From positions 328,770-392,769 of the forward strand of contig JBMNGH010000011.1 in NCBI GenBank assembly GCA_050949725.1: DNA of 64,000 nt, read 5' to 3'. Numbering within the stretch: position 1 is the first letter of the stretch; every line of letters starts with the position of its first letter. This document shows positions 31,746-40,416 of this stretch, piece after piece. Position numbers and translations under genes: made by a program. The DNA comes from JBMNGH01 sp050949725 (GTDB taxonomy: Bacteria; Bacillota; Thermosediminibacteria; Thermosediminibacterales; Tepidanaerobacteraceae). Below the pieces are notes generated by a model. It ran no database searches. It saw only the letters and a list, made by a program, of their open reading frames with translations, and had not been told where the DNA came from.

Positions 31746-32852
31746 ATGGGCCGTGATTTTAATCGTATCATCAAACGTGAGGGCGGTGCGATACTCGTCA
31801 TAGTCCTGTTTGTAATATCTATAGTAATGCTGGTCTGTATTGCCTTTCTAGATATGAGCACAAGTGAGGTATTGATGGGTGATTATTTCAAGGATTCTGT
31901 TCAGGCATTTTACATAGCCGACGGCGGCCTGCAGAAGACACTATCGATGCTTAAGACTGACCCTAATTTCAGTAAAGGCGATCAATGGGCAAGGTTTTTA
32001 AATACCAGCCATGAATTAGGAGCGGGGTCTTATACCATTTCAATCGATGAAATAGGCAATGGCAAAATCAAGATACTCTCAGTCGGAACTGTGCACAAAT
32101 CTGTAGTACACATCGAGGCTGAAGTGCTTTTGGCAACAATTAATCCAATTTTTTACAATGTCATAAGTTCAGACTCGGACTTGAAATTGAGCGATGGAAG
32201 CCTTATTTATGGTGACATATATGTAAACGGTAAATTACATTTAGAAGGAACCTCTGAGGTTTACGGTTACGTAAGGGTAACACAAAACGTTACCGGTAAG
32301 CAATACGTTCAGGGAAGAATAATGGAGGATGTAGAAAATTTGAAATTTCCCTCATTTAACAGGATGCAATACATGAATATAGCTGTCAAACAAGGCAATT
32401 ATTTAGCAGAAGACTTAATATGTGATCAGCTTTACCTTTCAGGGATTGTGTTTGTTGAAGGTGATGTCTTTGTCAATACAATATTTGGTGATGGCCTTTT
32501 GTATGCAACCGGTGATATACTTGTCAGAGATGGCCAAGTTTCTGGCGGGTCGAGTTGCCAGTCTCTTATCATAAGTGAGGGGTGCTTTGAAATAGACAAT
32601 CAATTGTCGGAACAAAAAGCGCAAGTTAATGCGGGTGTGTTTTGCCGTGATTTTGAGTGCCCTGGTGATGTTTCGGTTTTAGGGTTTATTGCTGCACAAA
32701 GGATTTTGGTTGCAGGTAATTTACAAATAAGTTATGATGATTCATTAATAAAAACCCAAGGCCACTTGTTTCCTGACCCTTTGTCCGACGAAGTGGAAAT
32801 TATTGTGCTCAATTATAGGGAGATAAATCCCGGCTATCCAGAACCAAATTGA
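31746..32852 (+). CDS. PilX-N-type pilin-like membrane-anchored protein
   Basis: The 368-aa protein begins with a short basic leader (MGRDFNRIIKREGG) and a single long hydrophobic helix (residues about 15-40), then SEVLMGDYFKDSVQAFYIADGG. This is the PilX N-terminal pattern of type IV pilus assembly proteins. The C-terminal two thirds are rich in regularly spaced turns (DLKLSDGSLIYGDIYVNGKLHL, GDVFVNTIFGDGLLYATGDI), suggesting a beta-helix similar to bactofilin-like domains. It may be a minor pilin or surface filament component. It starts at ATG 31746 behind AAAAGAGG, divergent from the c-di-GMP-controlled sigma operon. No other pilus genes are in the window. Confidence 0.7.
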   Translation: MGRDFNRIIKREGGAILVIVLFVISIVMLVCIAFLDMSTSEVLMGDYFKDSVQAFYIADGGLQKTLSMLKTDPNFSKGDQWARFLNTSHELGAGSYTISIDEIGNGKIKILSVGTVHKSVVHIEAEVLLATINPIFYNVISSDSDLKLSDGSLIYGDIYVNGKLHLEGTSEVYGYVRVTQNVTGKQYVQGRIMEDVENLKFPSFNRMQYMNIAVKQGNYLAEDLICDQLYLSGIVFVEGDVFVNTIFGDGLLYATGDILVRDGQVSGGSSCQSLIISEGCFEIDNQLSEQKAQVNAGVFCRDFECPGDVSVLGFIAAQRILVAGNLQISYDDSLIKTQGHLFPDPLSDEVEIIVLNYREINPGYPEPN

Positions 32853-32892
32853 TTATTATTTAATAAAATGTAAACTTTATAAAAAAGACATA

Positions 32893-32939
32893 TTGAATAA
32901 TTATTCAACTTGCTGTATAATTATATAAATACTTATTCA
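32893..32939 (+). promoter_or_regulatory. Promoter with two ARG boxes (ArgR sites)
   Basis: TTGAAT (32893-32898), 17 nt, TATAAT (32916-32921). The -35 lies inside a perfect palindrome TGAATAATTATTCA (32894-32907), which fits the ArgR/AhrC consensus. A second, one-mismatch site (32926-32939) begins 32 bp downstream, three helical turns away, so both face the same side of DNA. This predicts arginine-responsive control of the operon that follows. Confidence 0.7.
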
Positions 32940-32957
32940 TGTTTGGAGGAGAAAACA

Positions 32958-33770
32958 ATGAAAAATTTGAGCAAGGTTTTTGTTTTATTCATGTGCATTT
33001 TTTTAATAGCAGGATTGGTAGCAGGGTGCAGTCAGTCTCAACAACCGGAAGAGGGCCAGGAAGCCGGCGGTAACCAGGGGGAAAAGGATATATGGGTTGT
33101 AGGCACATCTGCAGATTACCCTCCTTTCGAAAGCGTTGATGAGAATGGTGAGTTTATAGGATTTGATATGGACATCATAAGAGAGGTTGCAGATCGACTT
33201 GGTGTGGAACTTAAGATCGAAAGCATGGAGTTTGACAGCTTGATAGCATCTTTGAAACAGGGAAAAATTGATGCGATCATAGCGTGTATGAGCCCGGATG
33301 AGGAAAGGCTAAAGGAAGCTGATTTTACCGATGCTTATTATATTACAAAACATGGCCTTCTAGTGAAAGAGGAAGGCGGAGCAGAGATAAACAAACTTGA
33401 GGACATATTGGGATATGATGTAGGTGTACAGACTGGAACAACTATGGATAAATGGATAACCGGAAAGGTAGAAGAAGGTGCTATTCCAGCCGATAATGTC
33501 AACCGCTATTCTGACGCAAATGCTGGAGCTCTTGATGTTAAACAGGGCAGACTCGATGTCTTTATTGTAGATGCCCCTGTTGCATATGAAAAGGCAAAAG
33601 AGGTAGGATTGGTGGTTGCATTGGAAACAGTTTTGGAAAAGGATGAAAACCCCGGAATAGTACTCAAAAAAGGTTCGACAGATATGCTTGAAAAACTGAA
33701 CGGGATTATCCAAGAGATGAAAGATGATGGGACGATTCAACAGCTGGAGGAAAAATGGATTAAGCAATAA
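32958..33770 (+). CDS. Amino-acid ABC transporter substrate-binding lipoprotein
   Basis: The 270-aa precursor has a lipoprotein signal (hydrophobic residues 7-20, lipobox LVAGC with Cys24), then a short Gln/Glu/Gly linker and a type II periplasmic-binding fold of the SBP_bac_3 family (VGTSADYPPFESVDENGEFIGFDMDII). The Asp in GFDMD is the usual ligand for the amino group. It resembles ArtP/GlnH-like proteins. The ARG box upstream suggests a basic amino acid such as arginine, ornithine or citrulline. First gene of a five-gene operon. Confidence 0.88.
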   Translation: MKNLSKVFVLFMCIFLIAGLVAGCSQSQQPEEGQEAGGNQGEKDIWVVGTSADYPPFESVDENGEFIGFDMDIIREVADRLGVELKIESMEFDSLIASLKQGKIDAIIACMSPDEERLKEADFTDAYYITKHGLLVKEEGGAEINKLEDILGYDVGVQTGTTMDKWITGKVEEGAIPADNVNRYSDANAGALDVKQGRLDVFIVDAPVAYEKAKEVGLVVALETVLEKDENPGIVLKKGSTDMLEKLNGIIQEMKDDGTIQQLEEKWIKQ

Positions 33771-33786
33771 ATGGGAGGCAATATAG

Positions 33787-34803
33787 TTGAAGCCGGAAAT
33801 ATTATTTTTGAAACAGGAAGACGTTATAGCAGCAGGCGCCCTTGACATGGAAAAAATCTTAGAATTAGTCGAAAGGACTTTTTACCTCGAAGGTATAGGA
33901 GAGATTAACAATCCTCCAAAGACTGTTTTTGGTATACCGGATGATGAAAAGCGTCAATCAAGATTTTTTACGATGCCCGTTTACATAAGGGGAGATGTAA
34001 ACAGGCCTGGTGTCAAATGGGCTGCGGAATCTGACGAAAATGCAAAAGGCAAAATACTGCCAATGGGTATCGACCTGCTTATACTCAGTGATCCTGTTAC
34101 GGTTTTGCCGGTGGCAATTTTGGATGGAATGGTAATAACCGCAATGAGGACGGCGGCTGCAGCCGGTGTTGCGGCAAAATACCTTGCACCCGGAGGGGCT
34201 GAAACGGCAGGTTGTGTCGGGGCAGGTGTGATAGGCAGGACAATGATCATTGCCCTGAAGCATGTGCTGCCAAATCTAAAAAAGGTGAAGCTGACTGATT
34301 TAAATCTTGAAAAGGCAAAAAGTCTTGCTGCAGAATTTGATGGCCAAATAGAAGTGGAACCGGTAGACAGCGTAAAAGATGCGGTTTACGGGCAAGATGT
34401 AATTGCTACAATGACGACAAGCAGAAAGCCATTTGTGAAAACAGAATGGGTTAAACAGGGATGTATGGTTATTCAGATGAGCTCTTATGAAGTAGAAGAA
34501 GGAGTCGTAAGTCTTGCCGATAAAGTAGTAGTAGATAGCTGGGACCAGATCAAGGAAAATACAGCGTCTGTATTATTAAAGATGCTTCAAAAGGGAAAAC
34601 TTGATGAAAACTCAGTTATACAGCTGAAAGATATAGTTTGCGGAAACAAACCGGGACGCAGATCAGACGTTGAGACGACATTGTTCAGTTCCAGGGGCTT
34701 GGGCTGTCTCGATATAATGGTCGGAGATTTTATATACAAGAATGCCATGGAAAAGGGCATCGGTCAAAAATTAGTGTTATGGGATGAACCGAAATGGGTT
34801 TAA
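33787..34803 (+). CDS. Ornithine cyclodeaminase / mu-crystallin family protein
   Basis: The 338-aa protein has a Rossmann NAD site GCVGAGVIGRTMI near residue 140-153. Family substrate-loop features are KWAAESDEN, and DPVTVLPVAILDGMVITAMRTAAAAGVAAKYLA. Relatives convert ornithine to proline, reduce cyclic ketimines or act in opine and alanine metabolism. The longer N-terminal region is nearer to the clostridial subgroup sometimes annotated as tyramine oxidase subunit B, so ornithine as substrate is not proven. The operon context with an ARG box and an amino-acid importer fits ornithine/arginine use. TTG 33787 follows GGGAGG. The stop overlaps the next gene by 10 nt. Confidence 0.78.
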   Translation: MKPEILFLKQEDVIAAGALDMEKILELVERTFYLEGIGEINNPPKTVFGIPDDEKRQSRFFTMPVYIRGDVNRPGVKWAAESDENAKGKILPMGIDLLILSDPVTVLPVAILDGMVITAMRTAAAAGVAAKYLAPGGAETAGCVGAGVIGRTMIIALKHVLPNLKKVKLTDLNLEKAKSLAAEFDGQIEVEPVDSVKDAVYGQDVIATMTTSRKPFVKTEWVKQGCMVIQMSSYEVEEGVVSLADKVVVDSWDQIKENTASVLLKMLQKGKLDENSVIQLKDIVCGNKPGRRSDVETTLFSSRGLGCLDIMVGDFIYKNAMEKGIGQKLVLWDEPKWV

Positions 34804-35465
34804 GTGATAGTGCTTTGAAAGTGTTTAGCTCCGTCCCCTACCTGCTTCAGGGGGTAGGGGTCACCCTAAAGATAACCGTATATTCGCTGATAATAGGTGC
34901 TTTCTTGGGGCTGCTACTGGCCCTTGCCAGGGTATATGGCGGGGGTATTAGCAGGCGTTTTGCCGTTCTTTACAGCAGAGTCGTACGCAGCCTTCCATTG
35001 CTCGTAATCCTATTTATGCTTTATTTTTTCGGGTCAGGGGTTCTGGATATTCCTGCTTATGAAGCTGTGGTTGTCGCTTTGGGTATGCATACCGCCGCAT
35101 ATCAATCCGAGATATTCAGAGGAGCGATACAGTCAATTAGAAAAGGGCAGATGGAAGCCGCACTTGCTTTAGGTATGAGCAAACCGCAGGCTGTTTTTTA
35201 TGTTATACTTCCTCAGGCCCTCCGGCTCGCAATACCCTACTGGGCAAATGAGTCCGCGATAGTACTTAAAGATTCAGCCCTCGCTTATGTGCTCGGAATA
35301 ACTGAGCTTATGAGGAGGGGAGAGTATATAAGCGCAAATACCTCTAAACCGTTGTTAACATATGTTATTGTAGGGTTTATATATTTTGTTCTTACGTATG
35401 CATTTACAAAGGGTTTAAATATTGTAGACAGGAAAGTTAGAGTCCCGGGCTTGGGAGAAAGGTGA
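34794..35465 (+). CDS. Amino-acid ABC transporter permease (HisM/GlnP family)
   Basis: The 223-aa protein has five helices and the EAA loop (MEAALALGMSKPQAVFYVILPQALRLAIP) that docks to the ATPase. Its start overlaps the enzyme gene, so expression is coupled. It probably pairs with the second permease of the operon to form a heterodimer. Confidence 0.9.
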   Translation: MGLSDSALKVFSSVPYLLQGVGVTLKITVYSLIIGAFLGLLLALARVYGGGISRRFAVLYSRVVRSLPLLVILFMLYFFGSGVLDIPAYEAVVVALGMHTAAYQSEIFRGAIQSIRKGQMEAALALGMSKPQAVFYVILPQALRLAIPYWANESAIVLKDSALAYVLGITELMRRGEYISANTSKPLLTYVIVGFIYFVLTYAFTKGLNIVDRKVRVPGLGER

Positions 35466-35472
35466 ATATTTA

Positions 35473-36246
35473 ATGGCATTACCAATATTGCGTATAGAAA
35501 ATCTTAATAAGAAATTTGGCGAGAACTCGGTCTTAAATGGGGTCTCTTTATCAGTCCAAGAAGGTGAAGTCGTTGTAATTATCGGGCCAAGCGGTACAGG
35601 CAAAAGCACCCTGCTCAGATGTATTAATTTTTTGGAAATACCTGATTCCGGTAAAATATATTTACAAGATAATGAGATCCAACAAGGTCGGACCATATTG
35701 AGCAGGGTTAGACAGCAAATAGGGATGGTGTTTCAAGATTTTAATCTATTTAATCATCTTACTGTCCTGCAAAACGTGGCGATCGGCCCTGCCAAGGTAA
35801 AAAAGCTATCGAAACAGCAAGCGGAAAAGTTGGCGTTAAAAGAGCTTGAGAAGGTAGGCCTTTCAGTCAAAGCCGGAAGCTACCCTGCTGAGCTCTCAGG
35901 CGGTCAGCAGCAGCGGGTTGCAATAGCCAGAGCACTAGCTATGGATCCGAAAGTAATGCTGTTTGATGAGCCTACCTCTGCTTTAGACCCGGAACTTACG
36001 GGTGAAGTCCTTTCTGTCATGAAAGACCTTGCATCTGAAGGAATGACCATGCTGGTTGTAAGCCATGAAATGGGTTTTGCTAAAGAGGCGGCAGACACCA
36101 TCGTATTTCTTGAAAATGGGGTTGTATCGGAAACAGGACCTCCTGCGAAGATGTTTACTTCCCCGGAAAAGGAGAGAACTAGGGAGTTTTTGAGCAAGAT
36201 ATCCATGTCTTTTGAAAAGCAGCCGGATCCGGGGGGTTCTAACTAA
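35473..36246 (+). CDS. Polar amino-acid ABC transporter ATP-binding protein
   Basis: The 257-aa ATPase has Walker A GPSGTGKST, Q-loop VFQDFNLF, signature LSGGQQQR, Walker B VMLFDEPTSALDP and H-switch SHEMG. This is the GlnQ/HisP/ArtM type. It ends in TAATG overlap with the second permease gene. Confidence 0.94.
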   Translation: MALPILRIENLNKKFGENSVLNGVSLSVQEGEVVVIIGPSGTGKSTLLRCINFLEIPDSGKIYLQDNEIQQGRTILSRVRQQIGMVFQDFNLFNHLTVLQNVAIGPAKVKKLSKQQAEKLALKELEKVGLSVKAGSYPAELSGGQQQRVAIARALAMDPKVMLFDEPTSALDPELTGEVLSVMKDLASEGMTMLVVSHEMGFAKEAADTIVFLENGVVSETGPPAKMFTSPEKERTREFLSKISMSFEKQPDPGGSN

Positions 36247-36930
36247 TGATTGAGCATATAAACTTTCTTGTATCGATTTTGCCTGATTTATGGGAGGGCC
36301 TTGTTGTATCACTTAAGTTAAGTGCAGGCGCACTCAGTTTAGGCCTTTTAATCGGACTTCCGATGTCCCTTGCCAGGACCTATGGAAAGGGTTTTATCAA
36401 ATGGTTGGCAACCGCATATATAGAGATAGTCAGAGGAACGCCTATGATAGTACAGCTTTTCATAGTATACTTTCGGCCTTCCTGATATAGGTATTTTACT
36501 TGACCGATTTCCTGCTGCCATAATTGCTTTAGGGATCAACAGCAGTGCATACCAGGCTGAATATTTTAGGGGTGCGATCCTCTCGATTAACAAAGGCCAA
36601 ATGATGGCCGCAGAGGCCCTTGGAATGACAAGAAGGCAGGCGATTGCCAATATAATACTGCCTCAGGCATTGAGACTTGTGTTACCACCTTGGTCAAATG
36701 AGCTCATATATATGGTTAAGTACACCTCTGTTGCCTTTTTAATTGCCGTGCCAGAATTAATGGCAAGGGGAAAAATGATTATCAGCTGGTCCTTTAAACC
36801 ATTGGAAGTCCTATTTTGGGTCGGTGTAATTTATGTAATAGTCCTTTCCGTAATCGCCAAAATTGTCGACATAATAGAGCTGAGACTTAGCATTCCCGGT
36901 TTTCAAATGAACAGGGAAGATTTTCAGTAA
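36246..36930 (+). CDS. Second amino-acid ABC permease, broken by a single-base frameshift
   Basis: The first frame (36246-36485) ends with TPMIVQLFIVYFRPS and a stop. The remaining permease, including the EAA loop (MMAAEALGMTRRQAIANIILPQA), continues in the +1 frame to 36930. Removing one T from the TTT at 36471-36473 restores a continuous protein of about 227 aa reading IVYFGLPDIGILLDRFP, exactly what the family shows there. So either a one-base sequencing insertion or a recent mutation is present. If real, the importer would lose one membrane subunit unless the first permease can form a homodimer. Confidence 0.8.
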
Positions 36931-37205
36931 AGCTCTTTTTGAATTGACTCGACACTAAACCTTCCGTCAGATTCCAAAAAGTCTAGCAGTGTGTCCAATT
37001 GGCTGTCTACATGCTTCATGCTGTTGGACACACAGGCAATTCCCAAAACTGCAGCCCTCCGCTCATCTTGCCTGTCAACCTCAGCCACTGATACGTTAAA
37101 GCGGTTTTTTAATTTTTCAATTATGCTCTTGACAACTTGTCTTTTTTGCTTTAATGAGAAAATGTCACCGAGAGAAATTCCCACTCTGAGTATCCCCACA
37201 ACCAT
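36924..37205 (-). CDS. DUF503 family protein
   Basis: The 93-aa protein starts MVVGILRVGISLGDIFSLK and contains KRQVVKSIIEKLKNRFNVSVAEVD, the DUF503 hallmark. It has a ferredoxin-like alpha/beta fold and is found next to rbfA or truB in many Firmicutes. The function is unknown. ATG 37205 is preferred to an upstream in-frame codon because AAAAAGGGTG precedes it. It overlaps the end of the ABC permease by 7 nt on the opposite strand. Confidence 0.85.
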   Translation of the reverse strand: MVVGILRVGISLGDIFSLKQKRQVVKSIIEKLKNRFNVSVAEVDRQDERRAAVLGIACVSNSMKHVDSQLDTLLDFLESDGRFSVESIQKELY

Positions 37206-37299
37206 ATTTATCACCCTTTTTTGCGCTAGTAAAACAACACCTACCACGTATCTTGAAATATTAGGCCATTTATTATGAACAATGTAAAATCATTAATGA

Positions 37300-37640
37300 T
37301 TAATATCGGCATTTAAACAAACGAATTAAAACTCGATAAAATATATATCCACATATTGAACCTATTACATTTAATAAAATATCATCCACATCAAAATCAC
37401 CAATTCCAGTTATTAATTGGATTACTTCAAACATTAGACTTAAAATAAATGAAGTTAAAATTATAGCGTACAAATAATGTACCGTTGCTGTTATAAGTAT
37501 TATAGCACCATTAAACGGTATTTCCATAGTTAGTCCTGTAATTGTGTTTTTACTAATCTTTGAGACATTGTGATAATAAAAAATGTCTATAATGGGAAAA
37601 ATAACCACAGGATTTAAGGAGACAAGTGTAGAAGTGTTTA
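37300..37640 (-). pseudogene. VanZ-like membrane protein, probable remnant
   Basis: The C-terminal half reads as a VanZ domain (FEVIQLITGIGDFDVDDILLN, then IGSICGYIFYRV). The region before it, where NI..GN..LFIPFG is expected, is distorted (NTITGLTMEIPFNGAIIL). No proper start or N-terminal helix is visible; the open frame simply runs into the antisense of the next gene. I read this as a 5'-truncated or frameshifted gene. Confidence 0.5.
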
Positions 37641-37681
37641 AGGTAAAGTCAAATGATGCAAAAAAATGGCGGGTGTTGTGA

Positions 37682-38617
37682 TTGAATTTCAGGAGCTTAT
37701 TTATCCCATTACTGTTGCTCTTAGCTATTATCATGTTTCCAATTGTAGCAGGTCTTGAAGGAAAAACGGATGAGGTTTTACAGCCGGCTGCGGGTGAGTC
37801 AAATAGCCAAAATGAGCATAACGACGACACAGCGGATTCGACTCCTGTGGACAAAGCTGATGGCAGTGCGCAAAACGACGACAGTGGGCCACACGACAAC
37901 AATGGGCAACATGACACGCAAAAGGATGACGGCGATCATTCGGAAAGTGAGCCGAGTAAAGTGGAAGATAATCAAGAGCAAGACAGATACGAGACCTTCG
38001 ATTTTCCCAAAAGCCTGACGGTCCTGGATGCAGGCGAGTTGGAAGCCGTAAATGTAAAATCACAGGCATCGGAGGATTCAGAAACCATAGGCATTGTTTA
38101 CGGAAGCCTTATACATGTAGATGTTTTGGAGCATACAGATACCGGTTATTCAAAGATTTCATCATATGATTATGACTCCATGAAACCGATCACCGGTTAT
38201 GTACCTCAAAAAATGATAAAAACCGTATCTGTTGATGGAAAAAAAGGCGTCTTGGTGAAGTTGGCCCACCAAAAGGTTTATGTTTATGAAGACGGAACGC
38301 TAACCAAAACTTTTGTGTGTTCTACAGGTCTTGACGAAGGCGGTTACAATACCCCTGAAGGTATTTACCGAATCGGAAGCAGAGGCGGTTCTTTCTTCAG
38401 CCCAAAGTATGGACAAGGCGCCTACAACTGGGTGAGGTTCAACAAGGGATATTTGTTTCACAGCATCCCATTTGATAAAAACGAAAATATTATAGCTGAA
38501 GAAGCCGATAAGCTCGGCAAAAAGGCATCACACGGATGTATTAGGTTGTCTTTAGATGATGCAAGATGGTTTTATAATAATATTCCACAAGGTACTGTTG
38601 TTGTTATTCAAGACTAA
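37682..38617 (+). CDS. L,D-transpeptidase (YkuD) with SH3-like domain
   Basis: The 311-aa secreted protein has an N-terminal signal anchor (residues 3-25), a long low-complexity Asp/His/Gln/Ser linker (about 30-105), an SH3-like domain (about 110-180) and a YkuD catalytic domain with HSIPF and SHGCIRLSLDDA. The Cys is the nucleophile that forms 3-3 cross-links or attaches proteins to peptidoglycan. The start is TTG 37682. It converges with the M1 peptidase, overlapping it by 14 nt. Confidence 0.9.
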   Translation: MNFRSLFIPLLLLLAIIMFPIVAGLEGKTDEVLQPAAGESNSQNEHNDDTADSTPVDKADGSAQNDDSGPHDNNGQHDTQKDDGDHSESEPSKVEDNQEQDRYETFDFPKSLTVLDAGELEAVNVKSQASEDSETIGIVYGSLIHVDVLEHTDTGYSKISSYDYDSMKPITGYVPQKMIKTVSVDGKKGVLVKLAHQKVYVYEDGTLTKTFVCSTGLDEGGYNTPEGIYRIGSRGGSFFSPKYGQGAYNWVRFNKGYLFHSIPFDKNENIIAEEADKLGKKASHGCIRLSLDDARWFYNNIPQGTVVVIQD

Positions 38618-40133
38618 ACCATTTTTCAAAAAAGGTATCGTCAAGGACATCTTGAGTTCGTTCTTTCAGGAATTTTATCAATTGAACCATATTTACATTT
38701 TTGTATTTATATTTTTCATAATAAGTCTTTAACAAGTAAAAGAAGTGTTCATCATCTATCTGTGATCTTAAACTGTCATAAAAAAGCATCCCGTTTATAT
38801 ATACGACAGGGAAGTATTCACCCCTGATTTTAAACTGAGGCAGGGGGTCATACATTTTCATTGTGCTGTTTTGTATTATGTTCCTTGCTGTATCTACATA
38901 CCTCTCGAAGTAAGCTTCTCTTCCCGCTTCTCCGTATCTCTTTTCAAAGTAGTAGGCTGTTGAGAACTCCGTTAATCCCTCGTCAATCCAAGATTCCCGG
39001 ACCTGATTATTCCCGACAACACCGTACCACCATTGGTGAGCCACCTCGTGGGCAGTAGAACGTTCCAAAGAAGTGTTTGAGAGATTTGGCTCCTTATACT
39101 TTCCTGTATTCATCATTATGAATGTTGGATATTCCATACCGCCGCAGTAATAGTTTGCCTCTGCAATTCTTAATTCGTCATACGGATATTTGCCAAAACT
39201 GTCGTTAAAAATTTTGAGCGCATGCTTTACAGTATCTAAAGCCATGAAACCGCCTTTACTGTCTTCAGGATGAAAGTATGAAATAATTTTTATCCCGTCC
39301 ACCATGTCTTCAGCTATTTCATAATTATTACTTATTGCAGCGGCAAAATCCCTTACGTTCTCAGCAACGTAGTTGTAGATTTCTTTGTTGCCCTCAGTGA
39401 CATGATTCGATAATATACCCGATGCAGCTACAGTAAACCTAAGTGGTGTTGTAAACTCCACATTGTAGTCGGAAATATCGCTGTAGCCGGGGTCGCCCAT
39501 TGAGCAGTGTGTGTCTAAAATCCATTCGCCGTTTTCAAAAACAGCCAAGATCGGGTACCAATTGCCGAGAGAGGTTGTAATCTTATCATGACCGAATTGC
39601 TGGTAACCGAGTCGGAAGTTTGCGTTAGGCAATGTGAGACGGAACTTTATAAATATATCGGTATGATTGCCTGGCTTGACAGCATCTTTCAAGTTGATCT
39701 GCAGAATTTGGTCATCCTCTTCCAAAGTCCATTGAATTGGCTTTCCTTCTTGAACTGCCTCGAGAACCTCCAATCCGCCCGGGTTGAATCCCTGAGGGAA
39801 TACTTTGCTTAAATCTTCAGAAAAAAATGGAAGATGATTTCGACTTTTGAATATATTGGCATACATGTGAAAAAATAAGTTTGTATGGGTTCGATCTGAT
39901 TTATTATAATATTTGATATTCATATTACCAAGTATTATGTTTTTGCCGTCGTAATCGACTTCAATCTGATATATGTTTTTTTTGGGCATATTTTCTGTTT
40001 TAATTTGGATATTAATATCCGTGTCAGATGCCTGAGAGGGTTCTGGGATATGTGTGGATGGTTTGTGAATAAATTCTTTGCCAAAAAAAAACATTAGCAA
40101 AAGTAAAATTAGTACCGTTAAGGCCTTTTTCAA
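38604..40133 (-). CDS. Membrane-anchored M1-family metallopeptidase
   Basis: The 509-aa protein has an N-terminal membrane anchor (residues about 5-22), a beta-rich N domain, then the gluzincin catalytic domain. The exopeptidase motif is GGMEYPT, and zinc ligands lie in HEVAHQWW with the downstream Glu in WIDEGLTEFS. It lacks the C-terminal armadillo domain of long M1 enzymes, in line with the shorter clostridial members. It probably trims extracellular peptides. Start ATG 40133 has AAGGAGG just upstream. Confidence 0.88.
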   Translation of the reverse strand: MKKALTVLILLLLMFFFGKEFIHKPSTHIPEPSQASDTDINIQIKTENMPKKNIYQIEVDYDGKNIILGNMNIKYYNKSDRTHTNLFFHMYANIFKSRNHLPFFSEDLSKVFPQGFNPGGLEVLEAVQEGKPIQWTLEEDDQILQINLKDAVKPGNHTDIFIKFRLTLPNANFRLGYQQFGHDKITTSLGNWYPILAVFENGEWILDTHCSMGDPGYSDISDYNVEFTTPLRFTVAASGILSNHVTEGNKEIYNYVAENVRDFAAAISNNYEIAEDMVDGIKIISYFHPEDSKGGFMALDTVKHALKIFNDSFGKYPYDELRIAEANYYCGGMEYPTFIMMNTGKYKEPNLSNTSLERSTAHEVAHQWWYGVVGNNQVRESWIDEGLTEFSTAYYFEKRYGEAGREAYFERYVDTARNIIQNSTMKMYDPLPQFKIRGEYFPVVYINGMLFYDSLRSQIDDEHFFYLLKTYYEKYKYKNVNMVQLIKFLKERTQDVLDDTFFEKWFSLE

Positions 40134-40307
40134 TATTATCCTCCTTGCAAAACAAGTGAATATATAATCTTTTGGCTTTTTGGAAATATGTTAAAATCAT
40201 TTATGATTATACCATTATTTGTGCCAAAATACCAAATTTAACCATGGTGATTTTAGGTATGTGATACATTGAAAAGGTTTCGATACTTTCTGATGGATAT
40301 GTGAAAC

Positions 40308-40369
40308 AATAAGGTCCCAGGATCCGGCAGCAATCTTTGATTGAGTTGTCGGATGGTGTCTTATTTTTT
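40308..40369 (+). repeat. Intergenic hairpin repeat, copy E (terminator-like)
   Basis: It is a diverged single copy of the A-D family. The stem keeps its pairing through changes on both sides (ATCCGGCAGCAATC, loop TTT, GATTGAGTTGTCGGAT), and an extra outer AATAAG/CTTATT helix is followed by TTTTTTC. In this form it would work as a Rho-independent terminator. The rest of 40134-40416 shows no gene. Confidence 0.65.
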
Positions 40370-40416
40370 CCCAAGAATGGATTATTACCCATAATATGAG
40401 ATTAAGGAGTAATTAT

